Made by a program: the position numbers and the translations under genes. A DNA stretch of 64,000 nucleotides, from contig CAVTFQ010000002.1 of the NCBI GenBank assembly GCA_963734055.1, positions 558,001-622,000 on the forward strand. The letters run 5' to 3'. Source of the DNA: CAIWHR01 sp963734055. GTDB taxonomy: Bacteria; Pseudomonadota; Gammaproteobacteria; Burkholderiales; Casimicrobiaceae. Positions within the stretch are counted from its first letter, which is position 1. Each line of letters begins with the position of its first letter. The notes beneath the pieces were generated by a model, which worked only from the letters and a program-made list of their open reading frames with translations, had not been told where the DNA came from and did not search any database. Below, in pieces: positions 1 to 9,913 of this stretch.

Positions 1-358
1 CGGCGACGCGCTGCGCGAGCCGCAGTTCGACGTCTCCTACGAGGTGTCCGGCAACTTCAACGCGCTCAAGACCTGCGTCGCGGCGACGCGTCGCGGCGGC
101 ATCATCGTCCAGGTCGGCACGCTGCCGCACGAGCCCCTGCCGTTCGTCGTCAACGAGCTGATGGCGAAGGAGCTCGACCTGCGCGGCGCGTTCCGCTGGG
201 GCATCGAGTTCGACTGGGCGGTCGACTACCTGTCGACGCGGCGCGTCGACGTGCGGCCGCTCCTGTCCGGCCAGTATCCGCTGCGCGACGCCGTGGCTGC
301 CTTCCACGCCGCCGCCGACAAGAGCAAGACGACCAAGGTCCAGGTCGTCGCTGCGTAA
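1..358 (+). CDS. Zinc-type alcohol dehydrogenase, C-terminal part (L-idonate 5-dehydrogenase-like)
   Basis: The reading frame is open from base 2 and ends at TAA 356-358, so the gene starts before the window. The visible 118 residues cover the end of the nucleotide-binding domain ('GGIIVQVGTLP') and the C-terminal lobe of a medium-chain dehydrogenase. Such enzymes oxidise a sugar-acid or polyol hydroxyl with NAD(P)+. The zinc-binding N-terminus is not visible, so the exact substrate is unknown. It sits 35 bp before a TRAP transporter and a set of sugar-acid dehydratases, which supports a role in the same catabolic route. The idonate-dehydrogenase label is by resemblance only. Confidence 0.75.
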   Translation, partial: GDALREPQFDVSYEVSGNFNALKTCVAATRRGGIIVQVGTLPHEPLPFVVNELMAKELDLRGAFRWGIEFDWAVDYLSTRRVDVRPLLSGQYPLRDAVAAFHAAADKSKTTKVQVVAA

Positions 359-393
359 CCCAATTCGTGTTCGTTCACTCCGGAGGAGAAATC

Positions 394-1374
394 ATGCGTT
401 TGCTGTCGAAGTTCGTCGCCGTCGCCGCATTCGCGGCCGCCGCGTTGGTCGCGACCGGTCCCGCTGTCGCGCAGCAGAAGCTCAAGTGGGCGCACGTCTA
501 CGAGACGAGCGAGCCGTTCCACAAGTGGTCGGTGTGGGCGGCGCAGGAGATCGAGAAGCGCACGAACGACAAGTTTCACATCGACGTGTTCCCCGCCTCG
601 AGTCTCGGCAAGGAGTCCGACATCAACCAGGGGCTGACGCTCGGCACCGTCGACATCATCATCTCGGGCCTCTCGTTCGCCGCCCGCACGATGCCGCGCA
701 TCGGCGTCGGCTACTACCCGTACACGTTCCGGGACGGCGACCACCTGATCGCGTGGTCGAAGAGCCCCGCCTTCGCCGAGATGACCGACGAATACCGCAG
801 CAAGACGGGCATCCAGATCACCGCGATGACCTACTATGGCATCCGGCAGTCGACTTCGAACAAGGACTTCAACGACTGCGCCGGAATGAAGGGCCTCAAG
901 ATGCGGGTGCCCGACGTGCCCGCCTATCTCGCGCTGCCGAAGAGCTGCGGCGCGAACCCGACGCCGATCGCGTTCGCCGAGGTCTACCTCGCGCTGCAGA
1001 ACGGCACGGTCGACGCGCAGGAGAACCCGCTGACGACGATCGAGGCGAAGAAGTTCTACGAGGTGCAGAAGAACATCATCCTGACCGGTCACATCGTCGA
1101 CTCGCTCGCGACGCAGGTCGCGCCGCATGTCTGGAACAAGCTCTCGGAGGCCGAGAAGAAGATCTTCACTGATACGATGCGGGAGGCCGCCATCCATGCG
1201 ACCGACGACATCAAGCGGCGGGAATCCGAGCTCGCCGACGAGTTCAGGAAGAAGGGCCTCAACGTCCATGCGGTCGACAAGAAGAGCTTCCAGGACGCGA
1301 TCATGAAGACGGTGTCGCTCGAGTCGATGGGCTACAGCAAGGCCGACTGGGACAAGATCCAGGCGATCAAGTGA
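394..1374 (+). CDS. dctP: TRAP transporter solute-binding protein (DctP family)
   Basis: This 326-residue protein begins with a signal peptide (residues 1-26, likely cleaved at AVA|QQ) and is periplasmic. It captures an organic acid and hands it to the DctQM membrane subunits. Family marks include 'LKMRVPDVPAY' and 'NGTVDAQENP', the latter in the ligand and dimer region. The ATG at 394 has a strong GGAGGAG Shine-Dalgarno at 382-388; an upstream GTG at 367 is in frame but lacks one. It is followed by 340 bp of repeats before dctQ, which is unusual in a TRAP operon. The ligand is probably an acidic sugar, from the neighbours. Confidence 0.93.
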   Translation: MRLLSKFVAVAAFAAAALVATGPAVAQQKLKWAHVYETSEPFHKWSVWAAQEIEKRTNDKFHIDVFPASSLGKESDINQGLTLGTVDIIISGLSFAARTMPRIGVGYYPYTFRDGDHLIAWSKSPAFAEMTDEYRSKTGIQITAMTYYGIRQSTSNKDFNDCAGMKGLKMRVPDVPAYLALPKSCGANPTPIAFAEVYLALQNGTVDAQENPLTTIEAKKFYEVQKNIILTGHIVDSLATQVAPHVWNKLSEAEKKIFTDTMREAAIHATDDIKRRESELADEFRKKGLNVHAVDKKSFQDAIMKTVSLESMGYSKADWDKIQAIK

Positions 1375-1380
1375 CGCATC

Positions 1381-1619
1381 CGTCCAAGAGCCAGACGCGC
1401 AGCGTCGCAGCGATTGGAGACGGATGCGTCATCCCCGCGCAGGCGGGGATCCAGATTCACTCGTCCAAGAGCCAGACGCGCAGCGTCGCAGCGATTGGAG
1501 ACGGATGCGTCATCCCCGCGCAGGCGGGAATCCCTATTCACGCGTCCGAGAGCCAGACGCGCAGCGTCGCAGCGATTGGGGACGGATGCGTCATCCCCGC
1601 GACTTTAAGCGGGGATCCA
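1381..1619 (+). repeat. Three tandem copies of an 81-bp repeat, each with a hairpin
   Basis: Copies start at 1381, 1462 and 1543, exactly 81 bp apart, and are almost identical. Each contains the inverted repeat ATCCCCGC / GCGGGGAT (arms 1431-1438 and 1443-1450 in copy 1). In copy 2 the right arm has one change. In copy 3 the 4-base loop is replaced by 8 bases (1601-1608). The hairpin resembles dispersed neisserial dRS3-like repeats known in many betaproteobacteria. The array lies between dctP and dctQ, where the hairpins could stabilise dctP mRNA or reduce read-through. That role is inference. Confidence 0.85.
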
Positions 1620-1636
1620 GTGTCGTTGATGGACGT

Positions 1637-1706
1637 TGCCAAGACGCTGGGTTCCCCGCTTTCGCGGAGACGACGGAGTGGCGTGGGGATCCAGCGTCGT
1701 TGACGA
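1637..1706 (+). repeat. Degenerate further copy of the dispersed hairpin repeat
   Basis: After the tandem array the sequence continues with the related segments 'TTCCCCGCTTTCGCGGAG' and 'GGGGATCCAGCGTCGTTGA'. The second matches 1611-1629 with one or two changes. It ends directly at the Shine-Dalgarno of dctQ. This appears to be a partial or diverged unit of the same family and completes the 340-bp non-coding gap. Confidence 0.55.
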
Positions 1707-1715
1707 GGAGATGCG

Positions 1716-2339
1716 ATGGCTGAGTTGCGCCGACCTCCCAATCCCGCGGACACGGTATACCCGGGAAGTCCCCCGTCGAGCGAAGCGGACGAGCACGTCC
1801 TCGACGCGTCCGGGCACTTCCACATCCACGACCAGCCGATCGACCTCGCGGCCTACCACTTCGAGGCCTGGATCGCGTTCGGCTTCTTCTGGCTGCTCGC
1901 GATCGACATCTTCTACCAGTTCTTCACCCGCTACGCGCTCAACGACTCGGCGGCGTGGACCGAGGAAATCGCGCGCTACCTCCTGATCTGCACGGTGTTC
2001 GTCGGCATCGCCGCCTCGGTGCGCACCAACCGCCACATCCACGTCGACCTCGTCTACCGGTACCTGCCGCCCCGGCTGTGCCGTGTGCTGTCGACGCTGG
2101 TCGACATGGCGCGCATCGCGTTCTTCGGCTGCACCGTCGTGCTCACCTGGCAGCTGATGCAGAAGATGGGGAACTACAAGATGACGATCGTCGACCTGCC
2201 GATGAACCTCGTCTACGGCGTGTGCGGGGTCGGGTTCGCGTTCTGTGCGATCCGGTCGGTGCAGGTGGCGATCGTGCACTGGCGGCGCGGCTACAGCGTG
2301 CTCGAGCGGCCGGAAACGGCGGTCGAGGAAGCGGTATGA
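1716..2339 (+). CDS. dctQ: TRAP transporter small permease (DctQ family)
   Basis: A 207-residue inner-membrane protein with about four transmembrane helices starting near residue 48 and an unusually long hydrophilic N-terminus. The motif 'RYALNDSAAWTEEIARYLL' is the typical DctQ signature. It is the small subunit joining the binding protein to DctM. A GAGGAG Shine-Dalgarno at 1705-1710 precedes ATG 1716. Its TGA overlaps the ATG of dctM (ATGA), so the two are translationally coupled. Confidence 0.93.
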   Translation: MAELRRPPNPADTVYPGSPPSSEADEHVLDASGHFHIHDQPIDLAAYHFEAWIAFGFFWLLAIDIFYQFFTRYALNDSAAWTEEIARYLLICTVFVGIAASVRTNRHIHVDLVYRYLPPRLCRVLSTLVDMARIAFFGCTVVLTWQLMQKMGNYKMTIVDLPMNLVYGVCGVGFAFCAIRSVQVAIVHWRRGYSVLERPETAVEEAV

Positions 2340-3739
2340 CGTGGACGCTGCTCGGATCGTTCCTCGCCGCGATGGCGACGGGGATCCCGGTCGCGATCGC
2401 GATGGCGGGATCGGCCCTCATCTACATCCTCGCGACGGGTGAGCTGCCGCCCACGGTCGTCGTCCACCGGATGATCAGCGGCATCGACAGCTTCCCGCTC
2501 CTCGCGGTGCCGTTCTTCATCCTCGCCGGCAACCTGATGAACAACGCCGGCATCACGAACCGGATCTACGACTTCGCGCTCGCGCTGGTCGGCTGGCTCA
2601 AAGGTGGGCTGGGCCACGTCAACATCATCGGCTCGGTGATCTTCGCCGGGATGTCGGGGACGGCCATCGCCGATGCCGCGGGCCTCGGCACCATCGAGAT
2701 CAAGGCGATGCAGGACAAGGGCTACGACCTCGGCTTCTCGGTCGGCGTCACCGCGGCGTCGGCGACGCTCGGGCCGATCATTCCGCCGTCGCTGCCGTTC
2801 GTCATCTACGGAATGATGGCGAGCGTGTCGGTCGGCCAGCTCTTCGTCGCCGGCATCGTGCCGGGCGTCGTGCTGGCGATCCTGATGATGCTCACCGTCG
2901 GGTACTTCGCGCACAAGCACAATTGGGGCGGCGACATCGCGTTCGAGTGGCACCGGATCTCCAAGGCGTTCATCGAGCTCGCGGTGGTGATCGGCTGGCC
3001 GCTCGCGATGTGGGCCGCGACGAAGCTCGGCGTCCCCTTCAATGTCGCCGTCGGGGTCGGGATCGTCGCGCTGTTCGCCGCGGACTGGCTGTGGAAGTTC
3101 GACGCCGTGATGCCGATCATGACACCGGTGTTCCTGATCGGCGGCATGACGACCGGCGTGTTCACGCCGACCGAGGGGGCGATCGCGGCGTGCGTGTGGG
3201 CGCTGGTCCTGGGCCTCGTCTGGTACCGGACGCTGAGCTGGCGGATGCTGGTCAAGGTCTCGATGGACACGATCGAGACGACGACCACCGTCCTCTTCAT
3301 CGTGGCGGCGGCGTCGATCTTCGGGTGGCTGCTGACCGCGACGCGCGTCACCGACATGGTCGCGGTCTGGGTGCTCGGGTTCACTCACAGCCCCTGGGTC
3401 TTCCTGCTGCTCGCGAACCTGCTGATGCTCTTCGTCGGCTGCTTCCTCGAGCCGACCGCCGCGATCCTGATCCTGGTGCCGGTGCTGATGCCCGTCGTCC
3501 AGCAGCTCGGCATCGACCCGGTGCACTTCGGGCTCGTCATGGTGCTGAACCTGATGATCGGCCTCCTGCATCCGCCGATGGGGATGGTGCTGTTCGTGCT
3601 CGCGCGCGTCTCGGGCCTGTCCGTCGAGAAGACGACGATGGCGATCGTGCCGTGGCTCGTCCCGCTCCTGCTCTCGCTCGTGCTCATCACCTACGTCCCG
3701 CAGATCTCGCTGTGGCTGCCCGGAATCCTCTACAGGTAG
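2336..3739 (+). CDS. dctM: TRAP transporter large permease (DctM family)
   Basis: A 467-residue polytopic protein with about 12-13 hydrophobic segments, the ion-coupled channel of the TRAP system. Family marks include 'FFILAGNLMNNAGIT' near the N-terminus, 'GMSGTAIADAAGLG', and 'PTEGAIAA' in the second half, the usual inverted-repeat design. The frame is open far upstream (from 1955), but the start is set by the 4-bp overlap with dctQ. Only 5 bp separate it from the next gene, so transport and catabolism are co-transcribed. Confidence 0.95.
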   Translation: MTWTLLGSFLAAMATGIPVAIAMAGSALIYILATGELPPTVVVHRMISGIDSFPLLAVPFFILAGNLMNNAGITNRIYDFALALVGWLKGGLGHVNIIGSVIFAGMSGTAIADAAGLGTIEIKAMQDKGYDLGFSVGVTAASATLGPIIPPSLPFVIYGMMASVSVGQLFVAGIVPGVVLAILMMLTVGYFAHKHNWGGDIAFEWHRISKAFIELAVVIGWPLAMWAATKLGVPFNVAVGVGIVALFAADWLWKFDAVMPIMTPVFLIGGMTTGVFTPTEGAIAACVWALVLGLVWYRTLSWRMLVKVSMDTIETTTTVLFIVAAASIFGWLLTATRVTDMVAVWVLGFTHSPWVFLLLANLLMLFVGCFLEPTAAILILVPVLMPVVQQLGIDPVHFGLVMVLNLMIGLLHPPMGMVLFVLARVSGLSVEKTTMAIVPWLVPLLLSLVLITYVPQISLWLPGILYR

Positions 3740-3744
3740 GGGCG

Positions 3745-4848
3745 ATGCCTTCGATCCGTACCGTCGAGATCCTGCAGGTCGACTTGGCGCCGAAGGTTCC
3801 GCGCAGCGACGCGATCCAGTCGTTCGTGAGGCAGGAAACGCCGATCGTCCGCATCGAGTGCGACGACGGTGCGAGCGGCGTCGGCTACACGTACACGATC
3901 GGCACGGGGGGCTCGTCGGTGGTGGCTCTCCTGCGCGATCACCTCGCGCCGAGGCTCGTCGGCCGCGACCCGGAATGCGTCGAGGCCGTCTGGAAGGATC
4001 TCTTCTTCCACACGCACGCGACGGCAGTCGGCGCGATCACGAGCCTCGCGCTCGCCGCGATCGACACCGCGCTCTGGGACCTCCGCTGCCGGCGCCACGG
4101 GCTGCCGTTGTGGAAGGCTGCGGGCGGCGCCCAGGCGAAGGTCCCCGTGTACACGACCGAAGGCGGCTGGCTCCACCTCGCGGAGCGCGAGCTCGTCGAG
4201 CAGACGATCGCCGCAAAGGCGGACGGATTCCGCGGCGCCAAGATCAAGGTCGGGCGACCGCATGTGTCCGAGGACGTGGCGCGGCTCGCCGCCGTGCGAG
4301 AAGCGGTCGGCGACGCGTTCGAGCTCATGGTCGACGCGAACCAGTGCTTCACGGTCGCGGAAGCGATCCGCCGCGCGCGCGCGTTCGAGCCCTTCGGCCT
4401 GGCCTGGCTCGAGGAACCGCTGCCGGCGGAGGACCTGGGCGGGCACGCGGAGCTCGCGGCGCAGACGTCCATTCCGATCGCGGTGGGTGAATCGCTCTAT
4501 CACCCCTCGCATTTCAGGGAATATCTCGAGCGAAACGCGTGCTCGATCGTGCAGGCCGACGTCGCCCGCGTGGGTGGCATCACGCCGTGGCTCAAGACGG
4601 CGCACCTCGCGGAGGCTTTCAACGCGCCGATCTGTCCCCATTTCCTGATGGAGCTGCACGTCTCGCTCACCGCGGCGGTGCCGAACGCGGCATGGGTGGA
4701 GTACATTCCCCAGCTCGACGAGCTCACGTCGTCACGCCTCGCGGTCGACGCGGGCTTCGCCAGCGCGCCGTCGACCCCGGGCCTCGGCATCGAGTGGGAC
4801 TGGCCCGCGATCGAGCGCCGCGCAGTCGCGCGTGTGCGCGTGCCCTGA
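3745..4848 (+). CDS. Mandelate racemase/muconate lactonizing enzyme family dehydratase
   Basis: A 367-residue enolase-superfamily enzyme: capping domain to about residue 125, then a TIM barrel. The catalytic K-x-K pair is K166/K168. Probable Mg2+ ligands are D197 (with N199), E223 and E249. The general-base pair D272/H299 is in place. This layout matches acid-sugar dehydratases and racemases, which abstract the alpha-proton of an aldonate or aldarate. ATG 3745 lies 5 bp after dctM and 9 bp precede the next gene, so it belongs to the TRAP operon. Substrate specificity is not readable from these motifs. Confidence 0.92.
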   Translation: MPSIRTVEILQVDLAPKVPRSDAIQSFVRQETPIVRIECDDGASGVGYTYTIGTGGSSVVALLRDHLAPRLVGRDPECVEAVWKDLFFHTHATAVGAITSLALAAIDTALWDLRCRRHGLPLWKAAGGAQAKVPVYTTEGGWLHLAERELVEQTIAAKADGFRGAKIKVGRPHVSEDVARLAAVREAVGDAFELMVDANQCFTVAEAIRRARAFEPFGLAWLEEPLPAEDLGGHAELAAQTSIPIAVGESLYHPSHFREYLERNACSIVQADVARVGGITPWLKTAHLAEAFNAPICPHFLMELHVSLTAAVPNAAWVEYIPQLDELTSSRLAVDAGFASAPSTPGLGIEWDWPAIERRAVARVRVP

Positions 4849-4857
4849 GGAGCCGAG

Positions 4858-6381
4858 ATGCTTACTCCGACTTCGTTCACGATCAGGCTTCACCCCGAAG
4901 ACGATGTGGTGATAGCGCGCTCCCAGCTCGTGGGTGGCACCCTTCTCGCGGAGGAACGGGTCACCGTGAGCGGGCTCGTCCCGCCGGGCCACAAGATTGC
5001 GACGCGCGCGATCCGCGCCGGCGAGCCGGTGCGCCGCTACAACCAGATCATCGGGTTCGCAAGCCGCGACATCGCGGCCGGCGAGCACGTCCACCTGCAC
5101 AACCTTGAGATGGGCAGCTTCGACCGCGACTACGCGTTCGGCGCCGACGTGAAGCCGACCCGGCGCGTCGATCCGCCGGCGACGTTCGAGGGCCTCGTGC
5201 GCGCCGACGGCCGCGTCGCGACGCGGAACTACCTCGGCATCCTGTCGACGGTGAACTGCTCCGCGACCGTTGCCCGCGGCATCGCCCAGCACTTCACGCG
5301 CGAGCGGCTCGCGGCTTTCCCCAACGTGGACGGCGTGGTCGCGCTGACGCATGGCTCGGGCTGCGGGATGGACACGCGCGGCGAGGGGATGACGCTGCTG
5401 CGACGGACGCTCGGCGGCTATGCACGCCACGCGAACTTCGCCGGCGTGCTGATCGTCGGGCTCGGCTGCGAAGCCAACCAGATCAGCGCGCTGCTCGGCG
5501 CCGAAGCGCTGCAGGAGGGACCGCTCCTGCGCACGTTCAGCATTCAGGACACGGGCGGCACGTCGAAGACGATCGCGCACGGCGTGGCGATGATCGAGGA
5601 GATGCTTCCGCACGCGAACGAGGTGAAGCGGCGCCGCGTTCCGGCGTCCCACCTCACGGTGGGCCTCCAGTGCGGCGGTTCGGACGGCTACTCCGGGATC
5701 ACCGCCAACCCTGCGCTCGGCGCGGCGGTCGACCTGCTCGTGCGCCACGGCGGGGCGGCGATTCTCTCCGAGACGCCCGAGATCTACGGCGCGGAGCATC
5801 TGCTCACGCGACGCGCCGTGTCGCGCGCGGTCGGCGAGAAGCTCGTCGCGCGGATCCGGTGGTGGGAGGACTACACGTCGCGCGAGCGCGGCGAGATGAA
5901 CAACAACCCCTCGCCGGGCAACAAGGCCGGGGGCCTCACGACCATTCTCGAGAAATCGCTCGGCGCCGTCGCCAAGGGGGGCACCACCAACCTGATCGAC
6001 GTCTACGAATACGCCGAGCCGGTGACGGCGAAGGGCTTCGTCTTCATGGACACGCCGGGATACGACCCCGTGTCCGCGACGGGGCAGGTGGCGGGCGGCG
6101 CGAACATGATCGTGTTCACGACCGGCCGCGGGTCGGCGTACGGCTGCGCGCCGGCACCTTCGCTCAAGCTCTCGACCAACACCCCGCTCTGGGTCAAGCA
6201 GGAAGAGGACATCGACCTCAACTGCGGCGAGATCGCCGACGGCACGGCGAGCGTCGACGAGATGGGCGAGCGCCTGTTCCGGATGCTGCTCGACACGGCA
6301 TCGGGCGAGCGGACGAAGAGCGAACGTCACGGCTACGGACAGAACGAATTCGTGCCCTGGTATCTGGGCGCGGTGATGTAG
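4858..6381 (+). CDS. UxaA/GarD-family sugar-acid dehydratase with N-terminal SAF domain
   Basis: A 507-residue protein, full length for altronate dehydratase-like enzymes. Residues 6-86 form an SAF domain and about 105-500 the catalytic UxaA domain, with conserved segments 'GSGCGMD', 'LGCEAN', 'QCGGSDGYSG' and 'NNNPSPGNKAGG'. These enzymes are metal-dependent and remove water from altronate, galactarate or related acids. It follows the enolase-superfamily dehydratase by 9 bp. Having two unrelated dehydratase scaffolds in one operon suggests a branched or multi-substrate pathway. The exact substrate is unknown. Confidence 0.92.
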   Translation: MLTPTSFTIRLHPEDDVVIARSQLVGGTLLAEERVTVSGLVPPGHKIATRAIRAGEPVRRYNQIIGFASRDIAAGEHVHLHNLEMGSFDRDYAFGADVKPTRRVDPPATFEGLVRADGRVATRNYLGILSTVNCSATVARGIAQHFTRERLAAFPNVDGVVALTHGSGCGMDTRGEGMTLLRRTLGGYARHANFAGVLIVGLGCEANQISALLGAEALQEGPLLRTFSIQDTGGTSKTIAHGVAMIEEMLPHANEVKRRRVPASHLTVGLQCGGSDGYSGITANPALGAAVDLLVRHGGAAILSETPEIYGAEHLLTRRAVSRAVGEKLVARIRWWEDYTSRERGEMNNNPSPGNKAGGLTTILEKSLGAVAKGGTTNLIDVYEYAEPVTAKGFVFMDTPGYDPVSATGQVAGGANMIVFTTGRGSAYGCAPAPSLKLSTNTPLWVKQEEDIDLNCGEIADGTASVDEMGERLFRMLLDTASGERTKSERHGYGQNEFVPWYLGAVM

Positions 6382-6399
6382 GAGTCCGGGGTTTCTCGA

Positions 6400-6428
6400 T
6401 TGACACTCCGGCGGGCAGACCGTACGCT
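6400..6428 (+). promoter_or_regulatory. Sigma-70-type promoter before the ABC ATPase gene
   Basis: TTGACA at 6400-6405 is followed after 17 bases by TACGCT at 6423-6428. The -35 is perfect and the -10 keeps T, A and the final T. It lies in the 141-bp gap after the UxaA-type gene and would give an untranslated leader of about 88 nt. It suggests that the ATPase and IlvD-type genes can be transcribed apart from the TRAP operon. Confidence 0.5.
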
Positions 6429-6522
6429 GCCCGGCGGTCCGCACTGCCAGCGACGGACGCCGTTCATACCAGGACGGTGCCCGGTCTCACCGCCGGCGCC
6501 GTGAAGGCATGATGAGGTAGCC

Positions 6523-7599
<1,077 letters not shown>

Positions 7600-7611
7600 G
7601 ACGGAGCCACC

Positions 7612-9348
7612 ATGAGCCGAAAGAAGCCAACGCCAGCCAGGAAGCTCCGCTCCGCCGCCTGGTTCGGCACGCGCGACCGCGACGCGCTGGTCCATCGGTC
7701 CTGGCTCAAGAATCAGGGCATTCCGCACGACCAGTTCGACGGCCGGCCGGTGATCGGCATCTGCAACACGTGGTCGCAGGCGACGCCCTGCAACGCGCAC
7801 TTCCGCGAGCTCGCGCAGCACGTGCGCGACGGCGTGCTCGATGCCGGCGGCTTTCCGCTCGAATTTCCGGTGATGAGCCTGGGCGAGACCCTGATGCGGC
7901 CGACGACGATGCTCTTCCGCAACCAGGCGGCGATGGACGTCGAAGAGTCGATCCGGGCCAACCCGTTCGACGGCGTGGTGCTGCTGATGGGCTGCGACAA
8001 GACGACGCCGTCGCTGCTGATGGGCGCCGCGTCGTGCGACCTGCCGACGATCGGCGTCTCCGGCGGTCCGATGCTGAACGGCAAGTTCCGCGGCGAGGAC
8101 ATCGGCTCGGGCACGCACGTCTGGAAGTTCACGGAGATGCTCAAGACCGGCGAGATGAAGTTCGCCGACATCGTCGAGGCGGAATCGTGCATGTCGCGCT
8201 CGGCCGGCCACTGCATGACGATGGGCACCGCGTCGACGATGGCGTCGATGGTGGAGGCCCTCGGCATGGGACTCCCGACCAACGCCGCCATTCCCGCAGT
8301 CGACGCTCGGCGGCGCCTGCTCGCCCGGATCGCCGGTCGGCGGATCGTCGAGATGGTCCACGAGGATCTCCGGATGTCGAAGATCCTCACGCGCGACGCG
8401 TTCGAGAACGCCATCATGGTCAATGGCGCGATCGGCGGCTCGACCAACGCCGTCGTCCACCTGCTCGCGATCGCCGGCCGGATCGGGATCAAGCTCACGC
8501 TCGACGACTGGGACCGGCTCGGCCGCGACATGCCGTGCCTCGTCGACCTGATGCCGTCGGGTCGCTACCTGATGGAGGACTTCTATTACGCGGGCGGGCT
8601 CCCGGTCGTGATCCGCGAGATCGGCAAGTACCTGCACAAGGACGCGCTGACGGTCAACGGCCGCACGCTGTGGCAGAACAGCAAGGACGCGGTCAATTAC
8701 AACCCGGAGGTCATCACGCCGCTCGCGAGACCGTTCAAGCCGCAGGGTGGCATCGCCGTGCTGCGCGGCAACCTCGCGCCCGACGGCTGCGTGCTGAAGC
8801 CCTCGGCGGCCACGCCGGAGCTCCTGCGGCACAAGGGGCGCGCCGTCGTGTTCGAGGACATCGACGATCTCCACGCGCGCATCGACGATCCGAAGCTCGA
8901 GGTCGATCCGACCTCGGTGCTCGTGCTCAAGAACTGCGGGCCGAAGGGCTATCCGGGCTTCCCCGAGGTCGGCAACTTCGCGCTGCCCGCGAAACTCCTG
9001 AAGCAGGGCGTCACCGACATGGTCCGCATTTCCGACGCGCGGATGTCGGGCACCGCGTACGGCACGGTCGTGCTGCACACGGCGCCGGAGGCGGCCGCCG
9101 GGGGGCCGCTCGCCCTCGTGCGGAACGGCGACGTGATCGAGCTCGACGTCGCGAAGCGGAAGCTCGAGCTCCGGGTATCCGCGGCGGAGCTCGCGCGGCG
9201 CCGGGCGAAGTGGACGCCGCCCAAGCCGCACGCGGACCGCGGGTGGGTCAAGCTCTACTGCGACACGGTGCAGCAGGCGGACAAGGGCGTCGATCTCGAT
9301 TTCCTGGTCGGGCAATCGGGAGCCAAGGTCGGCCGCGAGAGCCACTAG
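7612..9348 (+). CDS. IlvD/Edd-family dehydratase, probably a pentonate/hexonate (L-arabinonate-type) dehydratase
   Basis: A 578-residue member of the dihydroxy-acid dehydratase family. Probable [2Fe-2S] ligands are C51, C128 and C201, in 'GICNTW', 'MGCDKTTPS' and 'SAGHCMTMGTAST'. The context and the N-terminal 'RSAAWFGTRDRDALVHRSWLKNQG' resemble sugar-acid dehydratases rather than the valine/isoleucine enzyme. It would turn an aldonate into a 2-keto-3-deoxy acid. A GGAG Shine-Dalgarno precedes ATG 7612. The TAG stop lies inside the left arm of an inverted repeat (9345-9447). Confidence 0.92.
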   Translation: MSRKKPTPARKLRSAAWFGTRDRDALVHRSWLKNQGIPHDQFDGRPVIGICNTWSQATPCNAHFRELAQHVRDGVLDAGGFPLEFPVMSLGETLMRPTTMLFRNQAAMDVEESIRANPFDGVVLLMGCDKTTPSLLMGAASCDLPTIGVSGGPMLNGKFRGEDIGSGTHVWKFTEMLKTGEMKFADIVEAESCMSRSAGHCMTMGTASTMASMVEALGMGLPTNAAIPAVDARRRLLARIAGRRIVEMVHEDLRMSKILTRDAFENAIMVNGAIGGSTNAVVHLLAIAGRIGIKLTLDDWDRLGRDMPCLVDLMPSGRYLMEDFYYAGGLPVVIREIGKYLHKDALTVNGRTLWQNSKDAVNYNPEVITPLARPFKPQGGIAVLRGNLAPDGCVLKPSAATPELLRHKGRAVVFEDIDDLHARIDDPKLEVDPTSVLVLKNCGPKGYPGFPEVGNFALPAKLLKQGVTDMVRISDARMSGTAYGTVVLHTAPEAAAGGPLALVRNGDVIELDVAKRKLELRVSAAELARRRAKWTPPKPHADRGWVKLYCDTVQQADKGVDLDFLVGQSGAKVGRESH

Positions 9349-9447
9349 CAGCCTGATGCAGAACCCCTCAACCTCAGTTGGAAAATGAGGCATCCCATCC
9401 CGCCACCCCGCTGCGCGGCCATGACGGGTTTTGCATCAGGCTGCTAG
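9345..9447. repeat. 22-bp inverted repeat enclosing 59 bp (MITE-like or large hairpin)
   Basis: The left arm 9345-9366 and right arm 9426-9447 are reverse complements at 21 of 22 positions (core GCAGCCTGATGCA). The left arm overlaps the last codon and stop of the IlvD-type gene; the right arm ends 20 bp before the next ATG. The centre contains a smaller CCTCA/TGAGG inverted pair. There is no T-run, so it is not a classical terminator. It may be a small non-autonomous element or an mRNA-stabilising hairpin. Confidence 0.7.
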
Positions 9448-9467
9448 GCACGCGATCCGGAGGGACG

Positions 9468-9881
9468 ATGAACACAAGATTCGTGGTGTCCGCCGCGCTG
9501 ATGGCGGTGCTGTCGCTAGGGCTGGGGTTCGTCGTCCACGGGTGGCTGCTCGTGCCCGACTACGAAAGGCTTTCGGGCCTGTTCCGCGGCGAATCGGACG
9601 CGCAGGCGTTCTTTCCGTTCATGATCCTCGCGCACATCCTGATCGGCATCGGCTTCACCTGGATCTACCGCAAGGGGCGCGAGGCGAAGCCGTTCCTGCA
9701 GCAGGGCGTCCGCTTCGGGCTCGCCGTATCGGTGCTGAGCGTGATTCCGATGTACCTGATCTACTTCGCGGTCCAGCCGATGCCGGGCAACCTCGTCGCG
9801 AAGCAGATCGTGTTCGACACGATCGCCATGGTGATCATGGGAATCGCGTGCGCCTGGATCAACCAGGACCGCCGGGCCTAG
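9468..9881 (+). CDS. Small four-helix membrane protein of unknown function
   Basis: A 137-residue protein with four predicted membrane segments (about residues 7-28, 48-66, 80-100 and 115-132) and short charged loops. I do not recognise a named family. ATG 9468 with GGAGGG at 9459-9464 is preferred; the frame is open from 9378, but that extension runs through the inverted repeat. It is followed after 32 bp by a cytochrome c gene. No catalytic motif is visible. Confidence 0.8.
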   Translation: MNTRFVVSAALMAVLSLGLGFVVHGWLLVPDYERLSGLFRGESDAQAFFPFMILAHILIGIGFTWIYRKGREAKPFLQQGVRFGLAVSVLSVIPMYLIYFAVQPMPGNLVAKQIVFDTIAMVIMGIACAWINQDRRA

Positions 9882-9913
9882 CGCGCGCTCTGCGGCCGTC
9901 GAAAGGGCGGGCG

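Noticed and set aside
1381..1619. CRISPR array
   Set aside because: Units are head-to-tail copies of a whole 81-bp sequence without variable spacers, and there are no cas genes.
1371..1703. Open frame with a 27-residue repeated peptide (VIPAQAGIQ type)
   Set aside because: It is the translation of the 81-bp repeats and stays open only because 81 is a multiple of three. It has no start site or family.
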